Shown: piece after piece, positions 1-7,898 of the stretch
Numbering within the stretch: the stretch's first letter is position 1
Layout: every line of letters starts with the position of its first letter
Assembly (NCBI RefSeq): GCF_000744655.1
Contig: NZ_JQMJ01000004.1
Span: 5,828,001 to 5,892,000 of the forward strand
Source of the DNA: Streptacidiphilus rugosus AM-16
Lineage (GTDB): Bacteria; Actinomycetota; Actinomycetes; Streptomycetales; Streptomycetaceae
Direction: 5' to 3'
DNA length: 64,000 nucleotides
Notes under the pieces: generated by a model
Told to the model about the DNA's origin: nothing
The model's input: only the letters and a program-made list of their open reading frames with translations
Database searches by the model: none
Program-made: the position numbers and the translations under genes

Positions 1-44
1 CAGGAAGAAACAGGAGTAGCGCACCGCGCGACCCTCGCACCGAA

Positions 45-76
45 CGGGCCGGGCTCCCCCAGGGAGACCCGGCCCG
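45..76. terminator. GC-rich hairpin downstream of the sulfurtransferase gene
   Basis: Bases 45-58 pair with 62-76 (one bulged base) to form a strong hairpin with a 3-nt loop. It lies about 80 bp beyond the stop of the minus-strand sulfurtransferase gene and could end that transcript or one arriving from the left of the window. There is no T-tract, which is common for actinomycete terminators. Confidence 0.5.
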
Positions 77-122
77 CTGCATGCCGCGACAGGGAGCCCA
101 CTCCGCCACCGGGCTGTCGGCC

Positions 123-166
123 CGTCAGGTGTCGGCTCGTCAGGTGTCGGCTCGTCAGGTGTCGGA
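123..166. repeat. Three tandem 15-bp repeats over a stop codon
   Basis: The unit CGTCAGGTGTCGGCT occurs at 123-137 and 138-152, and 14 bases of a third copy at 153-166. On the minus strand each copy carries the same GACACCTGA, so the gene's last codons and its stop lie in the innermost copy and the other two copies repeat the stop downstream. Confidence 0.85.
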
Positions 167-1027
167 GCCGTCCGGCCGGGGGCCGATCGCCGCGGGGCGG
201 GCCGGGTCGCCGGACCACTCGCTCCAGGAGCCCGGGTAGAGCGTCGCCTCCCGCCCGACCAGGTGGAGCGCCAGGATCGTGTGCGCCGCCGTCACGCCCG
301 AGCCGCAGTACACGGCGACCTCCGCGTCCTGCCCGGCGCCGAGCCCGCGGAAGCGCTCCGCCAGCGCGCCGACCGGGAGGAAGCGGCCTTCCGCGTCCAC
401 GTTCTCCATGGTCGGCGCGGAGACCGCGCCGGGGATGTGCCCCGCGCGCGGGTCGACCGGCTCGGTCTCCCCGCGGTAGCGCTCGCCCGCGCGGGCGTCG
501 AGCAGCAGACCCGGCCAGCCGGCCGCGCCGTCCGTGTCGACCGTCGCCAGCGCGCCCGGCCTCACGGTGAAGTCCCCCGCGCCCCCCGACTCCACCGACT
601 CGTCCCCCGGCTCGCTCAGCGACAGCGGGTGCCCCGCCTCCGTCCAGGCCGCCAGCCCCCCGTCGAGCACCCGGACCTCGCGATGGCCGGCCCAGCGCAG
701 CAGCCACCAGGCGCGGGCCGCCGACGTGGAGTTCGCCGCGTCGTAGACGACGACCTCGCGGTCGGCGGAGACCCCTGCCCGTCGCAGCGCCGCCTGCAGC
801 ACCGCCGGCTCGGGCAGCGGATGCCGGCCGGCCGCACCGGGCGGGGCGGCCAGCTCGGTGTCGAGATCCACGAAGTGCGCACCCGGCAGGTGGCCCTTCG
901 CGAACTCCTCGGCGCCGGGCGGCCCGCCGAGGGCCCAGCGGATGTCCAGCAGTACGGGCGGTCGGCCGCCGCCGAGCAGCTCGGCGAGCTCGTCGGGGCC
1001 GATCAGGGTGGTCGTCGACTGATTCAT
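155..1027 (-). CDS. Two-domain rhodanese-type sulfurtransferase (3-mercaptopyruvate/thiosulfate sulfurtransferase)
   Basis: A 290-residue cytoplasmic enzyme predicted to move sulfane sulfur from 3-mercaptopyruvate or thiosulfate to a thiophilic acceptor. It has two rhodanese domains, an inactive N-terminal one (about 10-145) and a catalytic C-terminal one (about 165-285). The active-site loop reads CGSGVTA with the nucleophile at about Cys241; this loop is typical of the mercaptopyruvate branch, whereas thiosulfate-specific enzymes usually have CRxGx[RT]. The ATG at 1027 gives the normal family length; upstream codons in the same frame are shadow sequence. It is divergent from the VOC gene with 57 bp between them. 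The exact donor cannot be fixed from sequence. Confidence 0.88.
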   Translation of the reverse strand: MNQSTTTLIGPDELAELLGGGRPPVLLDIRWALGGPPGAEEFAKGHLPGAHFVDLDTELAAPPGAAGRHPLPEPAVLQAALRRAGVSADREVVVYDAANSTSAARAWWLLRWAGHREVRVLDGGLAAWTEAGHPLSLSEPGDESVESGGAGDFTVRPGALATVDTDGAAGWPGLLLDARAGERYRGETEPVDPRAGHIPGAVSAPTMENVDAEGRFLPVGALAERFRGLGAGQDAEVAVYCGSGVTAAHTILALHLVGREATLYPGSWSEWSGDPARPAAIGPRPDGSDT

Positions 1028-1084
1028 GGGGACATTCTTGCGCCGAGCACCACGTACCGGGCCGCTTGGTGGCAGCATCGGAAC

Positions 1085-1879
1085 GTGAGTGACAGCTTGC
1101 GGCAGCCACAGGGCACCCCCTGCTGGGTGAGCCTGATGACGCACGACCTCCCCGCGGCGTGCGAGTTCTACGGTGCGCTCTTCGGCTGGGCCTTCACGCC
1201 CGGCCCCGACCGGCTCGGCCCCTATGTTCGAGCCACTCTCGAGGGCCGCCTGGTCGCCGGGGTCGGCGGCACGGCCGGGGCGGAGGGCTTTCCCGTCGAC
1301 TGGGTCACCTACTTCTCCGTGGACAGCGCCGACGAGGTCGCCCACCGGATCCGCGACTGCTCCGGCACCGTCGCGCTCGGGCCGCTCGACTCCGGCGAGG
1401 CAGGCCGGATGGCCCTGGCCGCCGACCCCTTCGGGGCGACGTTCGCCCTCTGGGAGCCCTACACCCACGCCGGCTGGCAGCTGCGGCGGGCGCCCGGCTC
1501 GGTGGTCTGGAGCGAGCTGTCGGTCCCTTCGGTGCTGGAGGCCGCCGACTTCTACGCGAAGACCTTCGGCATGGCCGCCGTCGCGGACGGCCGGGCCGAG
1601 GTGGCCCACGAAGGGGACGCGATACTGCTCAAGGTCGGCGGCCACCGGGTCGCGGGCATCCGCCAGTCCGAACCGCAGCAGCCCCAGCAGCCGCAACCGC
1701 CGCAACCGCGCTGGCGGGTCTACTTCGCCGTCGCGGACCTCGACCTCGCGGTCAAGACGACGGAGGCCCTGGGCGGACGTCTGGAGCAGGCCGCGGAGAG
1801 CACCAGGTACGGCGAGGTCGCCTTCCTGCGCGACCCGCAGGGCGGACCGTTCGCGCTGGTCAGGCTCGCGGAGGCGTGA
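1085..1879 (+). CDS. Two-domain VOC (glyoxalase/bleomycin-resistance fold) protein
   Basis: A 264-residue protein with two VOC modules (about 8-120 and 132-262), each beginning with a W-x-[ED/SL]-L-type strand (CWVSLMTHD, VVWSELSVP) and a [C/A]-x-FY segment. Such actinomycete proteins are annotated as hydroxylases or VOC proteins and may bind a small ligand or metal, but the substrate is unknown. A Gln/Pro-rich stretch (about residues 200-212, EPQQPQQPQPPQP) interrupts the second module as a low-complexity insertion. GTG at 1085 is chosen because the conserved first strand starts shortly after it. It is divergent from the sulfurtransferase gene; there is no sign of functional coupling. Confidence 0.8.
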   Translation: MSDSLRQPQGTPCWVSLMTHDLPAACEFYGALFGWAFTPGPDRLGPYVRATLEGRLVAGVGGTAGAEGFPVDWVTYFSVDSADEVAHRIRDCSGTVALGPLDSGEAGRMALAADPFGATFALWEPYTHAGWQLRRAPGSVVWSELSVPSVLEAADFYAKTFGMAAVADGRAEVAHEGDAILLKVGGHRVAGIRQSEPQQPQQPQPPQPRWRVYFAVADLDLAVKTTEALGGRLEQAAESTRYGEVAFLRDPQGGPFALVRLAEA

Positions 1880-1920
1880 CCCGGGTCGGCCCGCTCCCTG
1901 ATCGGGTGACCGGATGATTG

Positions 1921-1955
1921 TTTCGCGAAAGGGCCGAGGGCCGATTCGCTAGGCT
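1921..1955 (+). promoter_or_regulatory. Candidate promoter/operator of the first hybrid regulator
   Basis: A perfect TTTCGCGAAA palindrome (1921-1930) precedes GATTCGCT (1943-1950) and a -10-like TAGGCT (1950-1955), 78 bp before the GTG. GATTCGCT is the reverse complement of AGCGAATC, which also occurs in the operator-like site at 9379-9395, so autoregulation is possible. The -35 is poor. Confidence 0.35.
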
Positions 1956-2032
1956 TCGCTGTGCGCGCTCCGGTTCCGTCCCAGCCGGTCGCGGCCGCAC
2001 ACCCACCGTCGCCGAGCTCTGAGGGGGGAACC

Positions 2033-3121
2033 GTGCGCCTTTCCGTCGACGAACGGCACGAACAGATCCTGCGCCTGGTCCGCGAGCGCGGCTCGCTGCG
2101 GGTCACCGACCTGGCCGACGCCATCGGCGTCTCGGCGGTGACCGCCCGCAGGGACGTGGAGATGCTGGCCGAGCTCGGTCGGCTGCAGCGCGCCCACGGC
2201 TTCGTGACCTGGCCGGAGCCCGGCGCCCCGGTCCGCGCCGCCACCACCTGGCCCGCCGACACCGTGCTCGGACTGCTGGTGCCGGCCGCCTCGTACTACT
2301 ACGCCGAGGTCATCCGGGGCGCGAAGACCGCAGCGGCGGCGGCCGGGGTCCGGCTGATCCTGGGGATCTCCGACTACCGGCCCGAGCAGGACAGCGCGCA
2401 GATCGCCTCGATGCTCAGCGCCGGGGTCGGCGGCCTGCTGCTCACGCCCACCTGGCCGGACGGCGGCCCCGGCGCCGCCGAGGAGGAGGCGCTGCTCGGC
2501 CTCGGCGTCCCGACGGTGCTGCTGGAGCGCCGCGCCGCGCCCGGCTCGGGCCTGGCCGAGCTGGACCGGGTCTGCACCGACCACGTGCACGGGGCCTCGG
2601 TGGCGGTGCGTCACCTCGCCGCGCTCGGCCGCCGCCGGATCGCGCTACTGGCCCGTCCCGGCACGCCGACCGCCGAGTTCATCGCCACCGGGTACCGGGT
2701 CGGGATGGCCTCGGTCGGCCTGCTCCCCCCGGCGCCGCCGGGGCCGGCCGACTTCGCCGACGCGCTCGCCGCCCTGCCCACCGCCGTCGCCGACGGCCGG
2801 GTCGACGCGGCGCTGGTGCACACCGACACCGACGCGCTGGTGCTGCTGCAGCAGCTCCAGGCGCACGGGCTCCGAGTGCCGCAGGACATCGCGCTGGTCG
2901 CCTACGACGACGAGACGGCCGCTCTCGCGGACGTGCCGCTCAGCGCGGTCGCACCGCCCAAGCACGCGCTCGGCGGGACGGCGGTCGAGCTGCTGCTGCA
3001 ACGGATGGCGGAGGCCTCGGCCGCTCCGGCCGGCGCACAGGAGGCGGGAGCGATGGCCCCGCGCCGCCACCTCGACCTGCTCCCCGCGCTGCAGGTCCGC
3101 GCATCGACGACGCTCGACTGA
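2033..3121 (+). CDS. Hybrid transcriptional regulator: DeoR-type HTH plus LacI-type sugar-binding domain
   Basis: A 362-residue predicted DNA-binding regulator. The N-terminal winged HTH (about 3-60, RHEQILRLVRERGSLRVTDL and AVTARRDVEML) is DeoR/GlpR-type, but the rest (about 75-360) is a LacI/GalR periplasmic-binding-protein fold ([38 protein letters not shown]) rather than the DeoR sugar-phosphate sensor. A free sugar or oligosaccharide is therefore the likely effector. GTG at 2033 follows a strong Shine-Dalgarno (GAGGGGGGAA, 2021-2030). It is clearly paralogous to the regulator at 9436-10578. Its neighbours suggest control of the adjoining carbohydrate locus. The ligand is unknown. Confidence 0.85.
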   Translation: MRLSVDERHEQILRLVRERGSLRVTDLADAIGVSAVTARRDVEMLAELGRLQRAHGFVTWPEPGAPVRAATTWPADTVLGLLVPAASYYYAEVIRGAKTAAAAAGVRLILGISDYRPEQDSAQIASMLSAGVGGLLLTPTWPDGGPGAAEEEALLGLGVPTVLLERRAAPGSGLAELDRVCTDHVHGASVAVRHLAALGRRRIALLARPGTPTAEFIATGYRVGMASVGLLPPAPPGPADFADALAALPTAVADGRVDAALVHTDTDALVLLQQLQAHGLRVPQDIALVAYDDETAALADVPLSAVAPPKHALGGTAVELLLQRMAEASAAPAGAQEAGAMAPRRHLDLLPALQVRASTTLD

Positions 3122-3184
3122 GGCCGACCGCCACCGTGAGCGTTTGCCGCCACTTGTTCGGACAACTTTCTTCGTGCGTTTACG

Positions 3185-3198
3185 GGGAAGCGCTTACC
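3185..3198. promoter_or_regulatory. LacI-family operator-like palindrome upstream of the phosphodiesterase
   Basis: GGGAAGCGCTTACC has a perfect AAGCGCTT core (3188-3195) and resembles the GGAAAGCGCTTTCC site at 18033-18046. It lies 87 bp upstream of the ATG of the phosphodiesterase gene and may place that gene under the same LacI repressor. Confidence 0.45.
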
Positions 3199-3284
3199 GA
3201 GGCCGCCGCGCACCGTTAGGGTGACCACAGCCCAGCCGTCACCCCGGCACGGGCCCCACCCCTCACCCGCCCGGAGCGCCCGCC

Positions 3285-4250
3285 ATGCCAGACTCGCACC
3301 AGCCGACCCGCCGCGTCCTCGTCGTCGGCATCGACGGCGTCCGCCTCGATCTGCTCCCCGAGCTGGCCACCCCGCACCTGGACCGCGTCGCGGCCGAGGG
3401 CTTCCTCTCCCCGGTCAGGATCGACCCCGGTACCCCGACCATGTCGGGACCCTGCTGGGCCACCGTCGTCACCGGCGTGCACGTCACCAAGCACGCCGTC
3501 TGGAACAACGACTTCAGCGGCAACCGCCTGGCGGTCTACCCCGACTTCCTGACCCGGCTGCACCACGGCTTCGGCCGCCGCACCTACGTCGCCGCCGGCT
3601 GGGAGCCGCTGGTGCTGGCCCGCAGCGGCGGCCCGCTCTTCAACGGGCCCTCCCGGCTCAGCTTCGCCGCCCCGGCCGAGGAGAGCTGCGAGGAGTGGGA
3701 GGCCTGCGACGAGCAGGTGGTCCGCGACGCCGTGCGGGTGCTCGGCGAGGAGGACCCCGAGGCGAGCTTCGTCTACCTGGGCGCGGTGGACGAGACCGCC
3801 CACCTGCGCGGCTGCGGGGACGACTACCGCGCCTCGATCCTGCGCGCGGACGAACGGCTCGGCCGGCTGCTCGACGCGGTCCGTTCCCGCCCCACCCACG
3901 CCGAGGAGGCCTGGACGGTGATCGTGGTGACCGACCACGGGCACGTGGACGAGGGCGGCCACGGCGGCGACAGCGACCTGGAGCGCACCGCCTGGATCGC
4001 CTGCTGCGGACCGGACTTCGCGCCCGGCGAGCCGCTCGGTCCGCTGCGTCACGTCGACGTCGCGCCGCAGGTCTTCGCCGCGCTCGGCCTGCGCGCCGAC
4101 CGTCACTGGACGCTGGACGGACTGCCGTTCGCCGAGTCCGCCGTCGCGGCGGCGGTCAGCCAGGCCAGCCCGGCCGACAGCATCGGCGCCAACGGCGCGG
4201 CAGCCGGGTACCAGCGCGCCTCGTACTCCCACACCACCCAGCCGGTGTAG
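3285..4250 (+). CDS. Alkaline-phosphatase-superfamily phosphodiesterase/nucleotide pyrophosphatase
   Basis: A 321-residue predicted metal-dependent phosphohydrolase of the type I phosphodiesterase (NPP) family. Visible active-site elements are Asp17 (VVGIDGVR), a nucleophile Thr in GTPTMSG (about 52), Asp169 and His173 (AVDETAH), Asp217-His218 (TDHGH) and His226. It has no signal peptide, so it is cytoplasmic. ATG at 3285 follows GGAG. It sits between a hybrid regulator and the sugar operon and has a LacI-like operator upstream, so a phosphorylated or nucleotide-linked sugar is a reasonable but unproven substrate. Its last 49 codons overlap the 3' end of the convergent isomerase gene by 148 bp. 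Confidence 0.82.
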   Translation: MPDSHQPTRRVLVVGIDGVRLDLLPELATPHLDRVAAEGFLSPVRIDPGTPTMSGPCWATVVTGVHVTKHAVWNNDFSGNRLAVYPDFLTRLHHGFGRRTYVAAGWEPLVLARSGGPLFNGPSRLSFAAPAEESCEEWEACDEQVVRDAVRVLGEEDPEASFVYLGAVDETAHLRGCGDDYRASILRADERLGRLLDAVRSRPTHAEEAWTVIVVTDHGHVDEGGHGGDSDLERTAWIACCGPDFAPGEPLGPLRHVDVAPQVFAALGLRADRHWTLDGLPFAESAVAAAVSQASPADSIGANGAAAGYQRASYSHTTQPV

Positions 4251-4984
4251 CCGCCGGATCCGGCCGCGGCCAGCGCCGCGGCCGGGTCGAGCCCGCCCGC
4301 GCCGAGCATGACCGGCGTCGGATCGCCCTTCGCCCGCACGTCCTTGACCTGCAGATAGCCGAGGTGCGGACGCAGCCGCGCGAAGGCGTCCGCCGGTTCG
4401 TCGCCCGCCAGCCGGGTGTGCAGCACGTCCCAGAGGGCGCCCGCCTGCCCCGACGCCTCTCCCCCCGCGCCCTCGCCCACGGCCTCCAGCAGGCGGGCGG
4501 TGTCCGCGGCGGCGCGGTGCGAGTCGTGGGTCTCCAGCAGCACCCGCACGCCGCAGGTGCGCGCCAGGCTCGCGACCGCCCGCAGCCGCCGGGCGGCGCG
4601 CGCGTCCGCCCGTGCCCGGGCGGGGGCGTCCCGCTCGACCGCCCCGGCGCCGGGAAAGACCCGCAGGTGCCAGGCACCGATGTCGGCGGCCAGCCAGATC
4701 TCGCGGCGCAGCTGCGCGAGCACCGGTCCGTCCGGGCCCGGTTCGGCGATGCGGACGTAGCCCGCCAGCCCGATCGGCGTGATCCCGGCGCGCCCGAGCG
4801 AGCGGGCGACGAGCGAACGCTCGGCGCGATCGAGCCCCGGGTGCACCGGCTCCTCCGGCGCACAGCGCAGCTCGACCCCGCCGTAGCCGGCCCGCCCCAG
4901 CAGCTCGAGCGTGGCGCCGAGCGGGAGGCCCGGCAGTCCGAGCGTGGACACCCCGAAACGTTCACCGTTCGGCGTCGGACTCAT
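4103..4984 (-). CDS. Sugar phosphate isomerase/epimerase-like TIM-barrel protein
   Basis: A 293-residue protein of the xylose-isomerase-like/AP-endonuclease-2 TIM-barrel family. Metal-binding-type residues appear in GYGGVELRC, VRVLLETHDSH, ALWDVLHTR, YLQVKDVRAKG and GWVVWEYEARW. Family members isomerise or epimerise sugars, and some beta-eliminate 3-keto-glycosides. The ATG at 4984 follows CCGAGGAGACTT. It is the last gene of a minus-strand operon, 28 bp after the dehydrogenase gene. Its C-terminal tail (about 260-293) overlaps the convergent phosphodiesterase gene by 148 bp. The exact reaction is unknown. Confidence 0.82.
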   Translation of the reverse strand: MSPTPNGERFGVSTLGLPGLPLGATLELLGRAGYGGVELRCAPEEPVHPGLDRAERSLVARSLGRAGITPIGLAGYVRIAEPGPDGPVLAQLRREIWLAADIGAWHLRVFPGAGAVERDAPARARADARAARRLRAVASLARTCGVRVLLETHDSHRAAADTARLLEAVGEGAGGEASGQAGALWDVLHTRLAGDEPADAFARLRPHLGYLQVKDVRAKGDPTPVMLGAGGLDPAAALAAAGSGGYTGWVVWEYEARWYPAAAPLAPMLSAGLAWLTAAATADSANGSPSSVQ

Positions 4985-5012
4985 AAGTCTCCTCGGATCG
5001 GCGACGGCCGGC

Positions 5013-6038
5013 TCACGCCGTACGGTCGAGTTCCTCCCGCAGCACCGGGTGGGCGAAGGGCAGGCCGCGGGCGAAGCGGGCCAGTTCGGCCAGGGCCGAG
5101 TCCGCCATCCGGTGCAGCTCGCCGCCGACCGACCCGGCGATGTGCGGGGTCAGTACCACGTTCGGCAGTTCGTAGAGCGGGGAGTCGACGGGCAGCACCT
5201 CCGGGTCGGTCACGTCGATCACCGCGTTCAGTCGTCCCGTGGCCAGCTCCGCGATCAGCGCCTCGGTGTCGACCAGCGACCCGCGGGCGGTGTTGATCAG
5301 GGTGGCGCCGTCCCGCATCAGGGCCAGGCGTGCGCGGTCGATCAGACGGCGGGTCTCCGGCAGCGCCGGGGCGTGGATGCTGACCACGTCCGAGGCCGCG
5401 CACAGCTCGTCGGGGCCGACCCGGCGCACGCCCAGGGTCCGCGCCTCCTCCTCGCCCAGATAGGGGTCGCTGACCAGCAGTTCCAGATCGTAGGGCCGCA
5501 GCAGTTCGATCACCCGGCGACCGATCCGCGAGGCCCCGACCAGACCGACCGTCCGGCGGTAGTTGCCGACCGCGTGGTAGCGGTGGTGCCAGTCGTCGCC
5601 CAGGCGCAACCGCCGGAAGTCGTCCCTGGCGCGCAGCACCCCCTTGTTGGCCATCAGGACGGAGGCGACGGTGTACTCGGCCACCGGCAGCGCGTTCGCC
5701 CAGGCCGCCGAGGAGACGACCACCCCACGCTGCCAGCAGGCGTCGGAGACCAGCTGTTTGACGGACCCTGCGGCGTGCACCACGGCCCGCAGCCGTGGCG
5801 CGGCGGCCAGGGTCTCGGCGTCCACCCTGGGGCAGCCCCAGAAGGTGAAGAGCACCTCGGTCCCGGCCAGGACGGCCTTGGCCCCTCCGTTGGAGAAGTC
5901 GTCCAGCACCGGTTGGTCCGGCGCCAGTTCGGCCACCTCGTGCAGCTGGCGGAGCTGGTCGGGCCCCAGGATGCGCGGCAGCAGCCCCGGGTCCATGGCC
6001 AGCGCCGCACGCGGCCGGTGGAGACGGGAGACGGTCAT
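5013..6038 (-). CDS. D-isomer-specific 2-hydroxyacid dehydrogenase family protein
   Basis: A 341-residue NAD-dependent dehydrogenase. The catalytic domain flanks a Rossmann domain with a GLVGASRIGRRV nucleotide-binding loop (about 166-177; the usual GxGxxG is GASRIG here). The catalytic set is visible as the Arg in NTARGSLVDTEAL, the Glu in TDPEVLP and the His in LTPHIAGS. It probably interconverts a 2-keto acid or aldonate-type intermediate and its hydroxy form. It lies in the transporter operon, 30 bp after the second permease. The substrate cannot be named from sequence. Confidence 0.86.
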   Translation of the reverse strand: MTVSRLHRPRAALAMDPGLLPRILGPDQLRQLHEVAELAPDQPVLDDFSNGGAKAVLAGTEVLFTFWGCPRVDAETLAAAPRLRAVVHAAGSVKQLVSDACWQRGVVVSSAAWANALPVAEYTVASVLMANKGVLRARDDFRRLRLGDDWHHRYHAVGNYRRTVGLVGASRIGRRVIELLRPYDLELLVSDPYLGEEEARTLGVRRVGPDELCAASDVVSIHAPALPETRRLIDRARLALMRDGATLINTARGSLVDTEALIAELATGRLNAVIDVTDPEVLPVDSPLYELPNVVLTPHIAGSVGGELHRMADSALAELARFARGLPFAHPVLREELDRTA

Positions 6039-6068
6039 GCGATCAAGCTCCTTGCTCGCCGGCAGCGG

Positions 6069-6935
6069 CTACTTCACGCTGCCCGCGGTGAGCCCGGAGC
6101 GCCAGAAGCGCTGCAGGCAGACGAAGAGGACGACGACGGGCAGCACCGCGATCACCGAACCCGAGATCACCAGGGACACCATCGAGGGAGCGTCCGCGGC
6201 CACCCCCTGGTCCCAGTTGTAGAGGCCGAGGCTGACCGGGTAGAGGTTCTGGTCGGAGAGCATCACCAGGGCGAGGAAGAAGCCGTTCCAGATCGCCGAG
6301 AACTGGAAGAGCATGATCGTGGTGAAGCCGGACCTCATCATCGGCAGACCGATCCGGCCGAAGATGCGCAGCTCGCCCGCCCCGTCGACGCGCGCGGCCT
6401 CGACCACCTCGTCGGGGACGTAGCCCTGGGCGAAGACCCTGGCCAGGTAGACGCCGAAGGGGTTGACCACGGACGGGATCAGCACCGCCCAGACGGTGTT
6501 GACCAGGTGTGCCTTGCTGGCGAGCAGGTACAGCGGCAGCACGGTGGCGGCGCTGGGCACCAGCACGCCGAGCAGCACCAGTCCGAACAGCTGCTCCTTG
6601 CCGCGAAAGGCGTACTTCTCGAAGGCGTACCCGGCCGCGCAGCTGACCAGCGCGGAGAAGGCCGAGCCCAGGCCCGCGTAGAGCACGGAGTTGAGCAGCC
6701 AGCGGAAGTAGATCCCGCCCTCCTCGTGCATCAGCCCGCCGAGGTTGCCCCAGAGGTCCATGTAGGCGAAGTCGAGCGTGTGGCCGCTCATGATGCCGGT
6801 GGCGTTCTTGGTCGCCGCGAACAGCATCCACACCAGCGGGAAGAAGGCGTACAGGGCGGCCAGCGCCAGCGCGGCGTTCACCGCCGCCGCGGACATCCAG
6901 CGCGGGCGGCGCTTGGGTGGCACGGCGATGCTCAT
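6069..6935 (-). CDS. Carbohydrate ABC transporter permease (MalG type)
   Basis: A 288-residue inner-membrane permease of the CUT1 sugar family with about six transmembrane segments. The EAA loop reads EAARVDGAGELRIFGRIGLP (about 187-206), which contacts the ATPase. The start ATG at 6935 overlaps the stop of the upstream permease (ATGA, 6932-6935), showing translational coupling. No ATPase gene is linked. In streptomycetes CUT1 importers commonly share the multitasking ATPase MsiK, which is the likely partner here (inference). Confidence 0.92.
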   Translation of the reverse strand: MSIAVPPKRRPRWMSAAAVNAALALAALYAFFPLVWMLFAATKNATGIMSGHTLDFAYMDLWGNLGGLMHEEGGIYFRWLLNSVLYAGLGSAFSALVSCAAGYAFEKYAFRGKEQLFGLVLLGVLVPSAATVLPLYLLASKAHLVNTVWAVLIPSVVNPFGVYLARVFAQGYVPDEVVEAARVDGAGELRIFGRIGLPMMRSGFTTIMLFQFSAIWNGFFLALVMLSDQNLYPVSLGLYNWDQGVAADAPSMVSLVISGSVIAVLPVVVLFVCLQRFWRSGLTAGSVK

Positions 6936-7888
6936 GTCCGCCTCCAGGGGTTCGAGAGCCGGGTCACGGCGAAGGAGAGCAGGCCGCAGACGACCGCCAG
7001 CAGAATCGAACCGGCGGCGGCGTAGCCGTAGTTGGAGTCCTTGAAGGCCTGCGCCCAGTTGTAGAGGTTGGGCGTCCACTGGGTGGTGATCACCGCAGGC
7101 GCGGACTGCTGCAGCAGCAGCGGCTCCTGGAATAGCTGGAGCACCCCGATCGCCGTGAAGAGCCCGACCAGGCCGACGCTGCTGCGGATGCTCGGCAGCT
7201 TGATGCTCCAGGAGGTGCGCAGCTCCGAGGCGCCGTCGATGAGCGCCGCCTCCAGCACCTCGCGCGGGATGGCCTGCAGCGCGGCGTGGAAGACCACCAC
7301 GTTGTAGCCGAGCACCTCCCACAGCGCCACGTTGACCAGGGACGGCACCGCCACGAACGGCGAGCCGAGGTCGAAGGAGATCCCGCCGCTCTGCAGGGCG
7401 GAGACCACCGGGCTGACCCCGGGCGTGTAGAGGTAGAGCCAGACGATCGCGGCGATGATCCCCGGCACCACGTGCGGCAGAAAGAGGGTCAGCTGGAAGA
7501 AGCGCTTGGCCCGCGCGAGCGCCGAGTCGAGCAGCAGGGCGGCGGCGAGCGACCCCGCGATCATCAGCGGCACGTACAGCAGCGCGAAGACGGCCACGTG
7601 CACGAATCCGTCCCGGTAGGCCGGGTCCTTCAGCACGTCCAGGTAGTTGCCGAGCCCGCTGAAGACCGTGGTCGGCGGGCCGCCGAAGCCGAGTCCCGAA
7701 TGGTGCTCCTTGAACAGGCTGAGCCAGAGCGCGTAGCCGATCGGCGCGAGCGTGGCAGCCGTGAACAGCACGAAGAACGGAGCGAGCAGGGCCGCGGCCG
7801 CGCCGCCGGTCCGGACGCTCCGGCGGCGGGCCGCGGGCGCCCGATCGGGCGCCCGCGGCGTGGCGGCCGGTTTGGTGAGGACAGCCAC
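6932..7888 (-). CDS. Carbohydrate ABC transporter permease (MalF type)
   Basis: A 318-residue CUT1 permease with an N-terminal Arg/Pro/Ala-rich cytoplasmic tail (1-25) and about six membrane segments. The EAA loop is visible as EAALIDGASELRTSWSIKLP (about 215-234). The start lies 10 bp after the binding-protein stop, and its stop overlaps the start of the next permease by 4 bp. Together with the two neighbours it forms a sugar or oligosaccharide importer. Confidence 0.92.
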   Translation of the reverse strand: MAVLTKPAATPRAPDRAPAARRRSVRTGGAAAALLAPFFVLFTAATLAPIGYALWLSLFKEHHSGLGFGGPPTTVFSGLGNYLDVLKDPAYRDGFVHVAVFALLYVPLMIAGSLAAALLLDSALARAKRFFQLTLFLPHVVPGIIAAIVWLYLYTPGVSPVVSALQSGGISFDLGSPFVAVPSLVNVALWEVLGYNVVVFHAALQAIPREVLEAALIDGASELRTSWSIKLPSIRSSVGLVGLFTAIGVLQLFQEPLLLQQSAPAVITTQWTPNLYNWAQAFKDSNYGYAAAGSILLAVVCGLLSFAVTRLSNPWRRT

Positions 7889-7898
7889 GGCTGCGACC

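Noticed and set aside
2-19. Possible last codons (RKKQE stop) of a plus-strand gene entering from the left
   Set aside because: Only five codons are visible, so nothing supports it beyond an in-frame TAG.
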